Positions 36,493 through 47,363 of a DNA stretch of 64,000 nt are shown here, in pieces. Numbering within the stretch: the first letter of the stretch is position 1; each line of letters starts with the position of its first letter. This DNA is from Arthrobotrys musiformis (Eukaryota > Ascomycota > Orbiliomycetes > Orbiliales > Orbiliaceae), in assembly GCA_036971715.1 (NCBI GenBank), contig JAVHJL010000008.1:1550001-1614000 (forward strand), given 5' to 3'. Below the pieces are notes generated by a model. That model did no database searches and was not told the origin of the DNA. It worked only from the letters and a program-made list of their open reading frames with translations. The translations under genes and the position numbers were made by a program.

Positions 36493-36951
36493 TGTTGCGA
36501 AAACTGAGGTGAGCGTCCGAGATGCCTACAATGTCACGCTTCTCGATCAATCAATCGATTCGGACCCAGCAAAAAAGCTGCCGGACTCGAACAGAAAGAA
36601 ATAGGTAAATCGCAGCCAAAGGAATGACAGCAACGAAAGTTCTTCTTCGCTTGCCGGCCTGAGCGGATGAGAAGCTGGTGTGCTCTGGTTGGAGGCTCCG
36701 GTGTATAGTGGGCGATGGTCGTTGATGTTGAGGTTGAAGTTGAGATGTGGTGCAGGACAGCCAGCTGGGAAGACGCGACGTTTGCGACAGGCTGCCAAGA
36801 AACGAGCTTAAATGCAACTGCACAACGAAGATTTCGTTCGATTTCCCACTTCAAAAGCTTCAAGACTTCAACCTCGAAGACAACATCTCCAACTGTACAT
36901 ACTAAAGAAGGAAGGAAGGGGAGGAATCCGGTACTATGATAATACGATAAC
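36493..36951. promoter_or_regulatory. Divergent promoter region
   Basis: This 459 bp region lies between two divergent start codons (CFIm25 minus, methyltransferase plus) and must hold both promoters. I see no clear TATA box on either side. Confidence 0.5.
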
Positions 36952-38688
36952 ATGGAATCCAGACTTCCGCATCATCAATCCTTCCCCTCGACGGATGCCT
37001 ACATCACTTCCCTCGTAAACTTCATAACGTCCACCCCTCTCTTCGACCAGCTCGTTGGCGGGGTGCACATCCTCGACTTCTTCACCTCGTCACCCCCACT
37101 ATACGAATCAATACTCCCGCTCTCCTGGCGAGAATACTTCGAGACCAAATCCATTGACGAAATCCTTGAAATCCTCCTTCGAACCGACTTATCGACCGTT
37201 CATCCAGAAGGAATCCCGGACTCGCTGTATCAATTCGCAGAAAACGTACAGAGACATGAGTTACTACGAGATGTCGTCGTGGACCTCGGCGAAGTCGAGG
37301 ATAGACATAAATTAAACAGGCAGAGGAAGTTGGCGCAGGGGATGAATAATAAAAAACTGCATGAGGTCCGTTCCTCTACTTTTTAATCATCATTGTTGAA
37401 CAATCGAGTATAATCATCTGCGAACAGAACTAATACCAGTGTATTATTCAGTAGGTAGAACATTTCGCCCGCTATCTCTCTACCCTCCTCGGTTCTGTAG
37501 CCACAGACTCTACGGGTGACTCGATCACCCATCTAGTAGACTTTGGATCAGGACAGTCATATCTGTCCAGAATCCTGGCCTCGCCACCACACAATCTCGA
37601 CCTTGTAGCCGTCGAATCCAAAGCGAGTAACATAGAAGCCGGGAAGTTTCTAGATGAAAAAGTCGGATTGACGGCAAGATCGCAAGGAAAGACTCTTAAG
37701 CAGAGTCTTGATGCTGCAGACACTAAGAAGGGGTCAATTAAATATGTTCAACATATGATCAAAGACGAGAGCATGAAGGAAGTCTTGGAGGCTCTCGAAG
37801 AGTCCGAGGACGAAAAGAGGACTAAAGACCCTGGGCTTATGATTATATCACTTCACTCTTGTGGGAACTTGATTCATCACGCTATTAATGCTTTAATCGC
37901 CAACGATGAGGTCAAGGCTGTAGCTGTCGTCGGTATGCTCCCTGTTACCAGTCCAATCTACGTATAATCCAGATTAATTAACATTGCATCGATGATTTCC
38001 AGGCTGCTGCTACAACCTAATGACCGAACGCACCGGTCCAACCTACAAACCACCCTACCAAAAATACATCCCAGCAGAAAACACCCCCATCCCCTCCGAC
38101 TGCCTAAACCACCACTTCCCGCTCTCCGCCCGCATCTCTTCAACACCCATAACCCTCAACATCACAGCAAGGATGATGGCCGTCCAGGCACCCCGCAACT
38201 GGACTCAAGAAACCAGCTCAGACTTCTTCAAACGTCACTTCTATAGAGCTTTATTACAGCGCATATTCTTCGAAAAGGGCGTATTGAGTGCTACGGAACC
38301 TTTGATAGTGGGGAGTCTGAGAAAGGCGGCCTACACGGGATTTTACGAGTACGTCACATCAGCTGTGAGGAAGATACTAAACGCTGCGAGTGGAAATGTG
38401 GGTAGCAGCGTTGGCGAAGGTATCAAAGCAAAGATTATAGAGGTAGGGATGGATAATATTGGGAGAGAGGAGGTGGAGAGCTATGAAAGACGGTATGAGA
38501 GGGGACTTAAGGAGTTGAGTGTGATGTGGACTTTGATGGCGTTCTGTGCGGGGTGCGTGGAGAGTTTGGTGGTGGCGGACAGGTGGTGTTATTTGACTGA
38601 GAGTGGGAAGTGTAGGATTGTGAAGGTGGAGGCGGCTTTTGAGTATGGTGTCAGTCCAAGGAATCTAGTGATTGTGGGGGTTAAGTGA
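36952..38688 (+). CDS. METTL25-like SAM-dependent methyltransferase
   Basis: The protein (525 residues) resembles the METTL25/RRNAD1 group of Rossmann-fold methyltransferases. Motif I reads LVDFGSGQSYLSRIL, followed by LVAVES, then ISLHSCGNL and the GCCYNLMTE stretch created by splicing. The substrate is unknown to me. Introns are 37366-37454 (89 bp, unusual donor GTCCGT) and 37933-38002 (70 bp). The first junction gives KLHE-VEHFARYL and the second VVG-CCYNL. The N-terminal 130 residues form a helical region. The start at 36952 is the first ATG of the frame. There is no signal peptide; it is probably cytosolic or nuclear. Confidence 0.88.
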
Positions 38689-39275
38689 GGTTGAGGGGTC
38701 CGGCTACAAGACCCGTATTCGCTGACTGCTTGAATGAGTCTGCTTGATATAATACCTAGACCTGGTGGTGAAGAATCTGGAAAAGGGACAAAGAGTCCAT
38801 ACTGCTCGCATTTCTTAGGCATATTCCCAAATTCCCATGTCGATAGACCCCAATATCCACACCAATATACGGGCGTCAACTGATCATGAACTTCACAATA
38901 CCAATAACCCATCCACATTCTGTCTATAGATATTTCTATAATATTCGCTATTAATACGCCCCGGCTACGAACCCAACCAATAGAACACTGAGAAATACCT
39001 TTACCATCACCCGGCCAATACACATACACCTTCAAACATTCCTTCAAAGGCAAAAAAGCAGAGTACGTATAGGAAGGTATTCTCCGGTCCGCAGTGCCTG
39101 AACCCACTCGCTTACCCCAGCATACCGTCGAAACGCCAAGCGACAAAGGAAAAAAAGGTATGCAACGGAACATTCCACGGTGGATTTTTTCTTCACAACA
39201 TGCAGCTTTATTGAATATTTCAGGAGAGTTGGTATTGTTATGTAAGGTTGGTAGGCGGGGTGGGGTGGTGGTCAT
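38589..39275 (-). CDS. Uncertain ORF, tail-to-tail with the methyltransferase gene
   Basis: An open frame of about 228 codons runs from the ATG at 39275 and overlaps the last 100 bp of the methyltransferase gene on the other strand. It is Cys/Trp-rich in the middle (KVYVYWPGDGKGISQCSIGW, then MWMGYWYCEVHD). It has no recognised domain or intron. It may be a lineage-specific gene or chance. I list it only because the length and composition are not obviously random. Confidence 0.25.
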   Translation of the reverse strand: MTTTPPRLPTLHNNTNSPEIFNKAACCEEKIHRGMFRCIPFFPLSLGVSTVCWGKRVGSGTADRRIPSYTYSAFLPLKECLKVYVYWPGDGKGISQCSIGWVRSRGVLIANIIEISIDRMWMGYWYCEVHDQLTPVYWCGYWGLSTWEFGNMPKKCEQYGLFVPFPDSSPPGLGIISSRLIQAVSEYGSCSRTPQPHLTPTITRFLGLTPYSKAASTFTILHFPLSVK

Positions 39276-39284
39276 GCATGGCAC

Positions 39285-40963
39285 TTCTAGAAGTTGGGTG
39301 GTGGATTTGGGGACAGGGATTGGTGAAACAATTCATCCTATCTTTTTTCTTTCCTTCTCTTCCTTTTTCTACCTCTCTACCTCTGTTAGCGGTACAGACT
39401 GACTATAGTATCGATGAGGGTAGCATGGGAGGCCAAAGTAACCTGGTCCTGGAGAGGACACGCGGACATCTCGAGATGATAGTAGGAAACCGGATACCGG
39501 TTGCAGGTTATTTAGGCTGAGGAGCTTGTCGTGATTCTTGGCGAGCCGCATTCGTGGTCGGCTCTGGTCACACATTGATATTGGTCCCTGGATCGGTATT
39601 ATATCCTCGTCGAAGGTAGTAGGTACATACGTAGACCTGCTTGTCGAACTGACATGATAAAACATCTGGGCATGTGGTATGAAGCTTAGCATCTTGGCTT
39701 GTGGCCGGCCGGAGTTCGTGATTGTATCTTCGGCACCGATATTCCCACCCGCCTGGCCGCTGATGCAAAGCCGACTCTACTATGTATATATGCTCGACCA
39801 GATGTTGATAGAAGAATGGAAGAGGACAAGACATGTCACTGTTTCAGATAATACCCGGGCCCTGGTATTCCTCGATGTCGTTATGGGTGCATTGCAAGGG
39901 TCCCCTCTGCTCCGGTAGATGGCCAGCCGAGAATATATGAGCACCATTTCATATTACTGGCCGGAGGGCGCTTGATCGGTGTTATTGAGCCACGGAATGG
40001 GCTGTCTACCTGAGAACTCGATGTGAATTGCAACATGCAACAAATGTCAACTCCCTTTTCCTCTTCGACAGATACCGCATATCGAGATATATCGATATTC
40101 TTTATTGGGCCAGTAACTGCCTACAAGTTGAGGGTTTAAATCGCTATCGATATGGCGGTAGACGACCTTCCTCACGAAGCCGGAGCAGACGCGCATGCAT
40201 CGACAAAAGAAACGAATAACTGCTTGGCGCGGACCCTGAAGGAAGGTGTCCGTCTGCTGGAGCTCGAATTCAACAGGCATCGATTCCCGTCCTTTCCGCG
40301 CCACGCAGATGACCAGCTGGTGCCAGCCCGGGTCTGACTGGGCCTACTTCGCTTTGGTACAAGTTCAGGTCCAAACTTCATGTTCGGGGCCCACAATGTT
40401 GAATTCTTTAGGTCAGGAATTACCCCTGGTTCGGGTCCATTTCTGCACGAGTGGAGCCCTTTCAAGCTGGCTGGGCGAAAGTGTGGTACCACGACTAACT
40501 GCTACTATGACAGGAACTTGCCGTGCTGCATTAATATTATGTGCGCATGCCGGTGGATTGGATTGAAGTTTATGTATGGCGCAAATGTGGTGATTACTTC
40601 TAATTATCGTATATAATAGTGGGCTGCCCCCTCTGCTCGTCAGTCGAGTCCCTGTCCTCCCCCCTTCGATCGATTCCTCTTAAGATCTCGCTCGGGCGCT
40701 TTTAATGGCTCGACTCCAGTCGAAGTGCTCGAGATACTAGCTACTACAAGGTACTAGCAACTACAAGGGACTTTGCGGCCATATGTGCATCTAGTGCATA
40801 CCTGGCGCTTGATCATCGACGCAGCTTCCTCTCTTTCTCTCGCTTTACCACCATCCCTGAAGCCTTGAAGTCTTCGCTGGAAATCAATTCCCCCTTCGGC
40901 TGCCGCATATTCGACAAGGTCCTTAAATCTGCATTAGATCGTAGGTATATATAATAGTAATAT
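39285..40963. other. Spacer upstream of the GT90 gene
   Basis: This stretch is gene-free apart from short chance frames. TATCGATA occurs twice (40090-40097 and 40144-40151). The last part must contain the GT90 promoter. Confidence 0.45.
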
Positions 40964-42526
40964 ATGGAACCCGGCAGGAAGGAAGGACGGACGATGATCA
41001 CCCCAAAGACCGCCTTCATGGTCCCCTACCGGATCTCGAAACCGTACTCCCTGCGCTCCTTCCTGCTCATCTGCCTCATCATCGGCCTCTTCCTCCACAT
41101 CCGCTCGTATCTCTTCCAAGTCCTCTCCTCGGAAGCAGCATACATCTCCAACACCGTCAAGGCCTCCCACCCCATCGAAAAACTAATCCTCCAAAATCAC
41201 CGCCGTCACCAGAATTTCTTGAACCGGCAATCGAAGACACCCGAGGAAGCGATCAAAGCTTACAGGAAAAGATACCAACGCGACCCCCCACCTGGGTTTT
41301 CGAAATGGGTCCGCTATGCTCTGGCGCAGAATTCCACGGTTATAGATGACTACGACATCATCGAGGAGCGGATTTCTCCATTCCGATCTATTTCTTCGTT
41401 TGATCTGAACCGTAGGATCAAAGCTTGGCAGGAGACGGCCGATGCCTTTGAGACGGTTAAGATCCGTGATGGGAAGTTTGTGGATTGTGGGGAGCAGTTT
41501 AAGAATAGTATCGAAGATATCGTCGACCAGCTACCGGATATGGATCTTCTTTTGAATTGGTTGGATGAACCGCGTATCATGGGATACGACCACCTTCGCG
41601 ATAGTAATAAAGTCACCATGGAGGATTATGCCGCCAAAGACGCCTGGGAGATCCTTTCTGGGAAGTGCCACTTTTCTTCGCAGAGAAGAATGAGAAGGGA
41701 TACCACGAGCGCGAAGGTTAAATATGTCGAAGATCCAAAGGAGGCGCTGGACATCTGCTCCCACCCGGAAGCATGGAACCAACACGGCTTCTTCAACTCC
41801 CCGTCGAACTTTCGAGCCACCAGGAACGTCATCCCCTTCTTCAGCACGACCAGCATGAGCACCATGGCCGATTTATTAACACCCGGCCTGGACTACGTGG
41901 ACTGGCACTACATCGGCGACGCCAAAACCGTCGATAACAAAAACTACACCGACAAGAAACCACAAATGTACTGGAAAGGCTGGTCGACAGGATCTTGGTT
42001 CAAAGAAATATCATGGAAAAGAAACCATCGCGTCCGGTTCGTCGAGAAGTTCAGGAATAACTCCATGTTCAACGTCGGGTTTTCAAAGTACGTCCAGTGC
42101 GATGGGTACTGTGAGAAACTCGAGGAAATAGTAGGATTGGTACCCATCGACCCGCCCACCACTGGATTCGACTACAAGTTCGCAATGGATCTCGATGGGA
42201 ATGGGTATTCCGGACGGTATTACAGACTGCTACTCAGCAATTGTCTAGTATTCAAACAGACAATGTTCGAGCAATGGCACGATGATAGATTGATACCCTG
42301 GGTGCATTACATCCCTGTTAGCTTGGGGATGGAGGAGTTGGAAAGCGCAGTAGATTACTTTGCGAATGACCCGAAGGGTATCGGGTACGGCGAGCAGATC
42401 GCCATAGGAGGGCAGCAGTGGGCGAAGAAGTCTCTCAGGCCGATTGATATGACGATATATACTTATCGACTGTTGTTGGAGTATGCAGCACTGTTTGATG
42501 GCGGTGCGGAGAGGAGGATGGAGTAG
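40964..42526 (+). CDS. GT90/CAP10-type glycosyltransferase, type II membrane protein
   Basis: This single-exon gene encodes 520 residues. A short basic cytosolic N-terminus is followed by one membrane anchor (about 31-48), typical of Golgi type II enzymes. The C-terminal half matches the CAP10/GT90 fold also seen in POGLUT and KDELC proteins: DLDGNGYSGRYYRLLLSN at 409-426, then WHDDRLIPWVHYIPVSL, where the nucleotide-sugar site lies in relatives. Family members transfer xylose or glucose to proteins or capsule-like glycans; the donor and acceptor here are unknown. A second Met at residue 11 could be the start. It ends 355 bp from a convergent F-box gene. Confidence 0.88.
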   Translation: MEPGRKEGRTMITPKTAFMVPYRISKPYSLRSFLLICLIIGLFLHIRSYLFQVLSSEAAYISNTVKASHPIEKLILQNHRRHQNFLNRQSKTPEEAIKAYRKRYQRDPPPGFSKWVRYALAQNSTVIDDYDIIEERISPFRSISSFDLNRRIKAWQETADAFETVKIRDGKFVDCGEQFKNSIEDIVDQLPDMDLLLNWLDEPRIMGYDHLRDSNKVTMEDYAAKDAWEILSGKCHFSSQRRMRRDTTSAKVKYVEDPKEALDICSHPEAWNQHGFFNSPSNFRATRNVIPFFSTTSMSTMADLLTPGLDYVDWHYIGDAKTVDNKNYTDKKPQMYWKGWSTGSWFKEISWKRNHRVRFVEKFRNNSMFNVGFSKYVQCDGYCEKLEEIVGLVPIDPPTTGFDYKFAMDLDGNGYSGRYYRLLLSNCLVFKQTMFEQWHDDRLIPWVHYIPVSLGMEELESAVDYFANDPKGIGYGEQIAIGGQQWAKKSLRPIDMTIYTYRLLLEYAALFDGGAERRME

Positions 42527-42881
42527 ACGCCCCTGGCGAGAAAGATCTTATAGGTCACGGTTGTGTTTTTGTATAAATGAGAGCTGGCGGGCGTTCACGG
42601 TTTCCTTTTTTATTACGAGGAGTATCATTTGTATTTGAGACGAAGCTTCATGTATTTAAACTTCTTTTTTTTCATTTTCTTTTTCGTTTATAACTTCGAT
42701 CTAAAAGCAAGATCCTGTATATAGCTTACCCCGATTTCATACTATTTAAGTACTCATCCAAGCGCACGGAACGATGCAACTCTCACGCTAAAGTAGATAT
42801 ATATCGATGCCATAAGCTCCTAACCTACCGCGAACACGCACAATATAAGTGAGTATACGGCCCCTAACCTGCGTATAGACT
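42527..42881. other. Convergent spacer
   Basis: This 355 bp AT-rich gap separates two gene ends. It contains T-rich 3' UTR-like sequence and no gene. Confidence 0.5.
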
Positions 42882-43739
42882 TCACGCAACCTCCTTCCCA
42901 TATCGAATTTCAAAATGCACCTCATCAGTATGATGAACTCCCCCATATCCCTGAAAAACCGCCCTCATCCACTCCGCATTCCTCTCCGTTTCAAAACACC
43001 CATTCATATAACTCACCACATCCTCCACCATACCCATCAAACTCTGCGGCTTCTCGTTCCCCAGCAGTTCGGGATAATCCAGCGGTACGGGGAAATGCAC
43101 CGTCATGTTCTCGTAGATTTCCGAATTGTGCGGTTGCGGTGCGAAACGGTCGTCGAAGACCGGGTAGTCCTTCCCGGGGCCTATGCTGTAGACTACCGTG
43201 TCTGAGAGGAGGAGCGGGGAGGAGGTTATATTGTAGGATGTAACGCTTTCGTTCTCATCAATCGACGAAGGTAACGAATTCACATTTCCATCCCCCACCT
43301 TCTCGCCGTTCTTCCCTTCCTCCCCGGCCCTTATTTGAAGAGAAGGAGGGTTGGGATCGGGTGGTTGTATTTCCTGCCCAGGCCTTGGAATATTCATAAC
43401 CACCCTTGCCTCACCCCCCCTCTCCATCACGATCTCCAGCGCCCGTCTATCCAACAAAGCGTGTAAATGCAACTTCGAAACCAGATCTTTGTCCTTATCA
43501 TTATATCTATGCGTTGGACACGGCCGGTTGAAGATCAAATCCGTAACAAACGCAGTCGGCGTGAAATGCCATACGTTCCTGAGATCATCGTAATGACGCT
43601 TCTGACGGAACGGGGTGGTTTGCAGGAGCGATGACCATAGCGGGAGGACACTGGCGGCGAGGAAGTGGTCGTGCCAGGGGAGGTGGTGGAGGATTTGTTC
43701 GTGAAGTTCGGTGGGGAGGGCGGCGAGGGTTGCTGGCAT
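42882..43739 (-). CDS. F-box protein
   Basis: This intronless 285-residue protein begins with an F-box-like motif at about 6-40 (LAALPTELHEQILHHLPWHD, then FLAASVLPLWSSLL). The remainder has no repeat or domain that I can name; a disordered, Gly/Asn/Ser-rich part lies near 120-165. It probably acts as an SCF adaptor, inferred only from the F-box. It does not share the Cys clusters of the 17-23 kb pair. It is divergent from the NAD+ synthetase gene across about 300 bp. Confidence 0.72.
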   Translation of the reverse strand: MPATLAALPTELHEQILHHLPWHDHFLAASVLPLWSSLLQTTPFRQKRHYDDLRNVWHFTPTAFVTDLIFNRPCPTHRYNDKDKDLVSKLHLHALLDRRALEIVMERGGEARVVMNIPRPGQEIQPPDPNPPSLQIRAGEEGKNGEKVGDGNVNSLPSSIDENESVTSYNITSSPLLLSDTVVYSIGPGKDYPVFDDRFAPQPHNSEIYENMTVHFPVPLDYPELLGNEKPQSLMGMVEDVVSYMNGCFETERNAEWMRAVFQGYGGVHHTDEVHFEIRYGKEVA

Positions 43740-44045
43740 TTTATGTACTCTGCAATTTGGGGGGTTATGAGTGGTTTATGGGGGGGTCAGGGGGAGCCAC
43801 TGGTTGCATGAGGGCGGACTCGCTTATGCCGACGCCGATGGGCTGGGGGGACTAAGCCGCTTCTGGCAATCCCCCACCACACCGCTAACACATTACCGGT
43901 CCCGCTGCTTGCTAGTCTGGTTCCCTATCGACCGCCTTAAAGCGCTTTATCGATATCGATAGAGTCATAGTGCATGGGCTCTACCCAGACATCATCCTCG
44001 TACACACATATTCCGGCCGGTTGGGAATCGCGATAGGAATACAAT
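43740..44045. promoter_or_regulatory. Divergent promoter with overlapping TATCGATA palindromes
   Basis: This 306 bp region lies between the F-box gene and the NAD+ synthetase gene. It contains two overlapping copies of TATCGATA at 43948-43961, about 85 bp upstream of the synthetase start. Confidence 0.45.
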
Positions 44046-46531
44046 ATGGGGCATCTGACGACCCTTGCGACTTGGTACGCACTCCCTCATCTGCTAGATA
44101 TATACCTCATGCTGCTTGGATATCAAACTAATGGATGTGATATAGCTCGCTAAACCAGTGGGCCCTAGATTTCGAGGGCAATGCCGAACGCATCATCGAG
44201 AGTATTCGTCTGGCCAAGGCTGCCGGAGCTTCTCTGCGTGTCGGTCCGGAACTGGAGATAACGTATGTCCAGTCTTCCTCCACTCTCATAGATTCCGTTT
44301 TCGTGGATTGGATATTATATTACAGGGGATCAAGTTGGTAACTGGGTTTATTTGTGTGCTTTTGAAGTGGTTATGGATGTCAAGATCACTTTCTGGAGGG
44401 TATGTTCCTTTATCGTCTAGGATATATTTGGTATCAGGACTGCGGCTGACTGATCGAACTAGGCGATACATACCTCCACGCCTGGGAGATGTTTGCAAAG
44501 GTCATAGGTAACGAGGAGTGTCAGGACATCATTCTCGATATCGGAATGTACGCCCTCCCTCTCACTACCGCCAATTAGGCTATATGACACCCCTAATTCC
44601 GATGGATACAAATCTAGGCCAGTAGCCCACAAAAACGTCCGCTACAACTGCCGTGTAATCGCACTGAACCGCAAAATCCTCCTCATCCGTCCCAAAATCT
44701 GGCTCGCCAACGATGGCAACTACCGTGAAATGCGCTGGTTCACGCCGTGGTCCCGCCCCCGCCATACAGAAACGTACTACCTACCCCGCATGATCACAGA
44801 AATCACCGGACAATCCCAGGTATTATTCGGAGACGCAGTGATCTCTACGCCGGATAGCTGTATCGGCGCCGAAACCTGCGAGGAGTTGTTCACGCCGGAT
44901 AGTCCGCATATTCCCATGGGACTGGATGGTGTTGAAGTTGTGACGAATTCCAGCGGGAGTCATCACGAGCTTAGGAAGTTGAATACTAGGATTGAGTTGA
45001 TACGTAATGCCACTTTACAGCATGGCGGGATATACCTCTATTCCAACCAGCAAGGATGCGACGGGGACAGGCTATACTACGACGGCTGCGCTATGATCAT
45101 TATCAACGGAAAGGTCGTGGCGCAGGGGACCCAATTCTCCCTGAACGACGTAGAAGTCGTCACCGCCACCGTCGACCTCGAGGAAGTCAGAAGCTTTAGG
45201 TTCGCCCCGTCGAGGGGTTTGCAAGCCGTCAACAATAGTAAAACCTACACTAGAGTCGAAGCATCAAAGGCCCTATCGAAGGGCGGGGAATTCATCCACC
45301 CAGGTATCAAACCGTCCCCGGAACTACAGGTTAGGTATCATACCCCAGAAGAAGAAATTGCATTGGGCCCCGCATGCTGGCTATGGGACTACCTCCGACG
45401 ATCTGGAACCGCTGGATTCTTCCTCCCCCTCAGCGGGGGCATAGACAGCTGCGCTACCGCCACAATCGTCCACTCAATGTGCAGACTAGTAATCGAAGCC
45501 ATCGAACGAAACGACAAACAAGTCATCTCCGACGTCCAAAAGATCACAAAAGACCCCACATTCCTCCCCACAACCCCTCAAGAACTAGCGAACCGCATCT
45601 TCCACACCTGTTTCATGGGGACCGAGAACTCCAGCGCCGAAACCCGTTCTCGCGCGAAGGAGTTCGCGGAGGCGATAGGTGCCTACCACGTCGATTTGAA
45701 CATGGACTCCCTCGTCACCGCCGTACGAGAACTCTTCGCCTTCGTCACCAACAAAAAACCCAGATTCTTCGTCCACGGCGGGACGAAAACTGAGAATCTG
45801 GCGTTGCAGAACATCCAAGCCCGCCTGCGCATGGTCCTCGCCTACCTCTTCGCCCAACTCCTCCCCTGGGTCCGCGGCTTCGAAGGCGGATTGCTAGTCC
45901 TAGGAAGCGCAAACGTAGACGAATGTCTCCGCGGATACCTGACAAAATACGACTGCTCGAGCGCGGACATAAACCCCATCGGTGGAATCTCCAAAACCGA
46001 TTTGAAGAGGTTCATCGCATACGCCAGAGACCAATTCGAGATTCCTATCCTCCATGACTTCTTAACCGCCACGCCGACGGCGGAGTTAGAGCCCATTACC
46101 AAGGAATACGTACAAAGCGACGAGGCGGATATGGGAATGACCTACGATGAACTAAGCGTTTTCGGAAGATTGAGAAAGGTGGAGAAGTGTGGACCGTATG
46201 CCATGTTTACGAGATTACTACACGTTTGGTACCCTAGATTGACGCCGGCGGAGGTAATGCCCCCATATACCCTTTTGAAATAGGACATATCTAACGAATT
46301 TGAAAGATTGCAACGAAAACGAAAAACTTCTTTTATTACTACGCGATTAATAGGCATAAGCAGACGACATTGACGCCGTCGTACCATGCGGAACAGTACT
46401 CGCCGGATGATAATAGATATGACTTACGACCGTTTTTGTACCCGAGGTTTTCGTGGCCGTGGAAGAAGATCGATGCGGCTTTGGAGCAGATTGAGAAGGT
46501 GGAGGCGGAGAGGGAGAAGAAGCTGCAGTAG
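44046..46531 (+). CDS. QNS1: Glutamine-dependent NAD+ synthetase
   Basis: This enzyme makes NAD+ from nicotinic acid adenine dinucleotide, ATP and glutamine, the last step of both the de novo and Preiss-Handler routes. The six-exon model gives 707 residues, the usual eukaryotic length. The N-terminal nitrilase-type glutaminase domain has its nucleophile at Cys175 (IGAETCEEL). The synthetase domain has the ATP-binding loop SGGIDS at 360-365, and LGSANVDECLRGYLTKYDCS follows. Introns are 44075-44145, 44263-44367, 44400-44462, 44548-44617 and 46254-46306. Exon 3 is only 32 nt. The last exon restores the family ending (FFYYYAINRHKQTTLTPSYH). Splice joins at 44367/44368 use a less usual GAAG acceptor. 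Confidence 0.96.
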
Positions 46532-46954
46532 ACCTTTTAAAAAGATGGTGGGTAGATTGGGGTATACACAAGTAGATTGGGATCGGGGTATACTATACAG
46601 TAAATAGCTATGTAGAAAACGGGAGTTACATAGGGAAAATAAAGTGGTGTATGCTATAATCCTTTGGTAGTATCAAGATAGGAGCTTAAAGTAGTTTAGT
46701 GGTCACTCGCACGCAATAAAGAACTGCACACACATCCCTGAACACAAATATCTCGAGCTGTCATCCGGGTTGACATTGATACATGTATATATACCCAGGC
46801 AGTGACCTATGTAAGGAGTAACAAACGCATTATCTAGATATCACACCGCCGTACCGGTAGGCGTTACTGGGAGGCATAAGGTGCGGAGGTCCGTATCAAT
46901 ACCCTTACCTCCCGTTTAAACGTTTTCTAGCATTACACGGAGACTTTGGATAAA
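46532..46954. other. 3' flank of the NAD+ synthetase gene
   Basis: This AT-rich stretch follows the synthetase stop. No gene, RNA or repeat is recognised in it. Confidence 0.45.
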
Positions 46955-47215
46955 AATACATATAATACATATAAGACTACACTAAAACTACATATACACA
47001 CTGGAATACATATTAGAATACATAAGAATACAGTAAGAATGCAGTAAAAATACATAAAAATACATGAAAAATACATAAAAGTACAACTAACAGTACAGCT
47101 AAAAGTACACAAAGTACAGGTAAAAGTACATAAAGTACAGGTAAAAGTACAGGTAAAAGTACAGGTAAAATTACATAAAGTACAGGTAAGAATACATAAA
47201 AATTCATATAAAAAT
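46955..47215 (+). repeat. Short-period tandem repeat tract (AAAAGTACAGGT-like)
   Basis: The plus strand is built of diverged short units such as AGGTAAAAGTAC, ATAAAGTACAGG and AAAATACAT, with almost no C-G steps. The 12 bp unit is clearest at 47087-47190. It lies between the tails of two convergent genes. Confidence 0.8.
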
Positions 47216-47363
47216 ACACCCTCCAACCAACCGAATTTGCATGTAAAAGCTTGCGCAATTGCGCGAAGCGTCGACATGACGATATAATAATACACCCAAC
47301 CAACCAACCAAAATTTGCAATTGACAGCCCATCCACTGAAAAATTGAGGGGGAAACTGTGACT

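Noticed and set aside
46933..47307. 124-codon minus-strand frame full of CTFTCT repeats
   Set aside because: It is a direct translation of the short tandem repeat tract with no other support.
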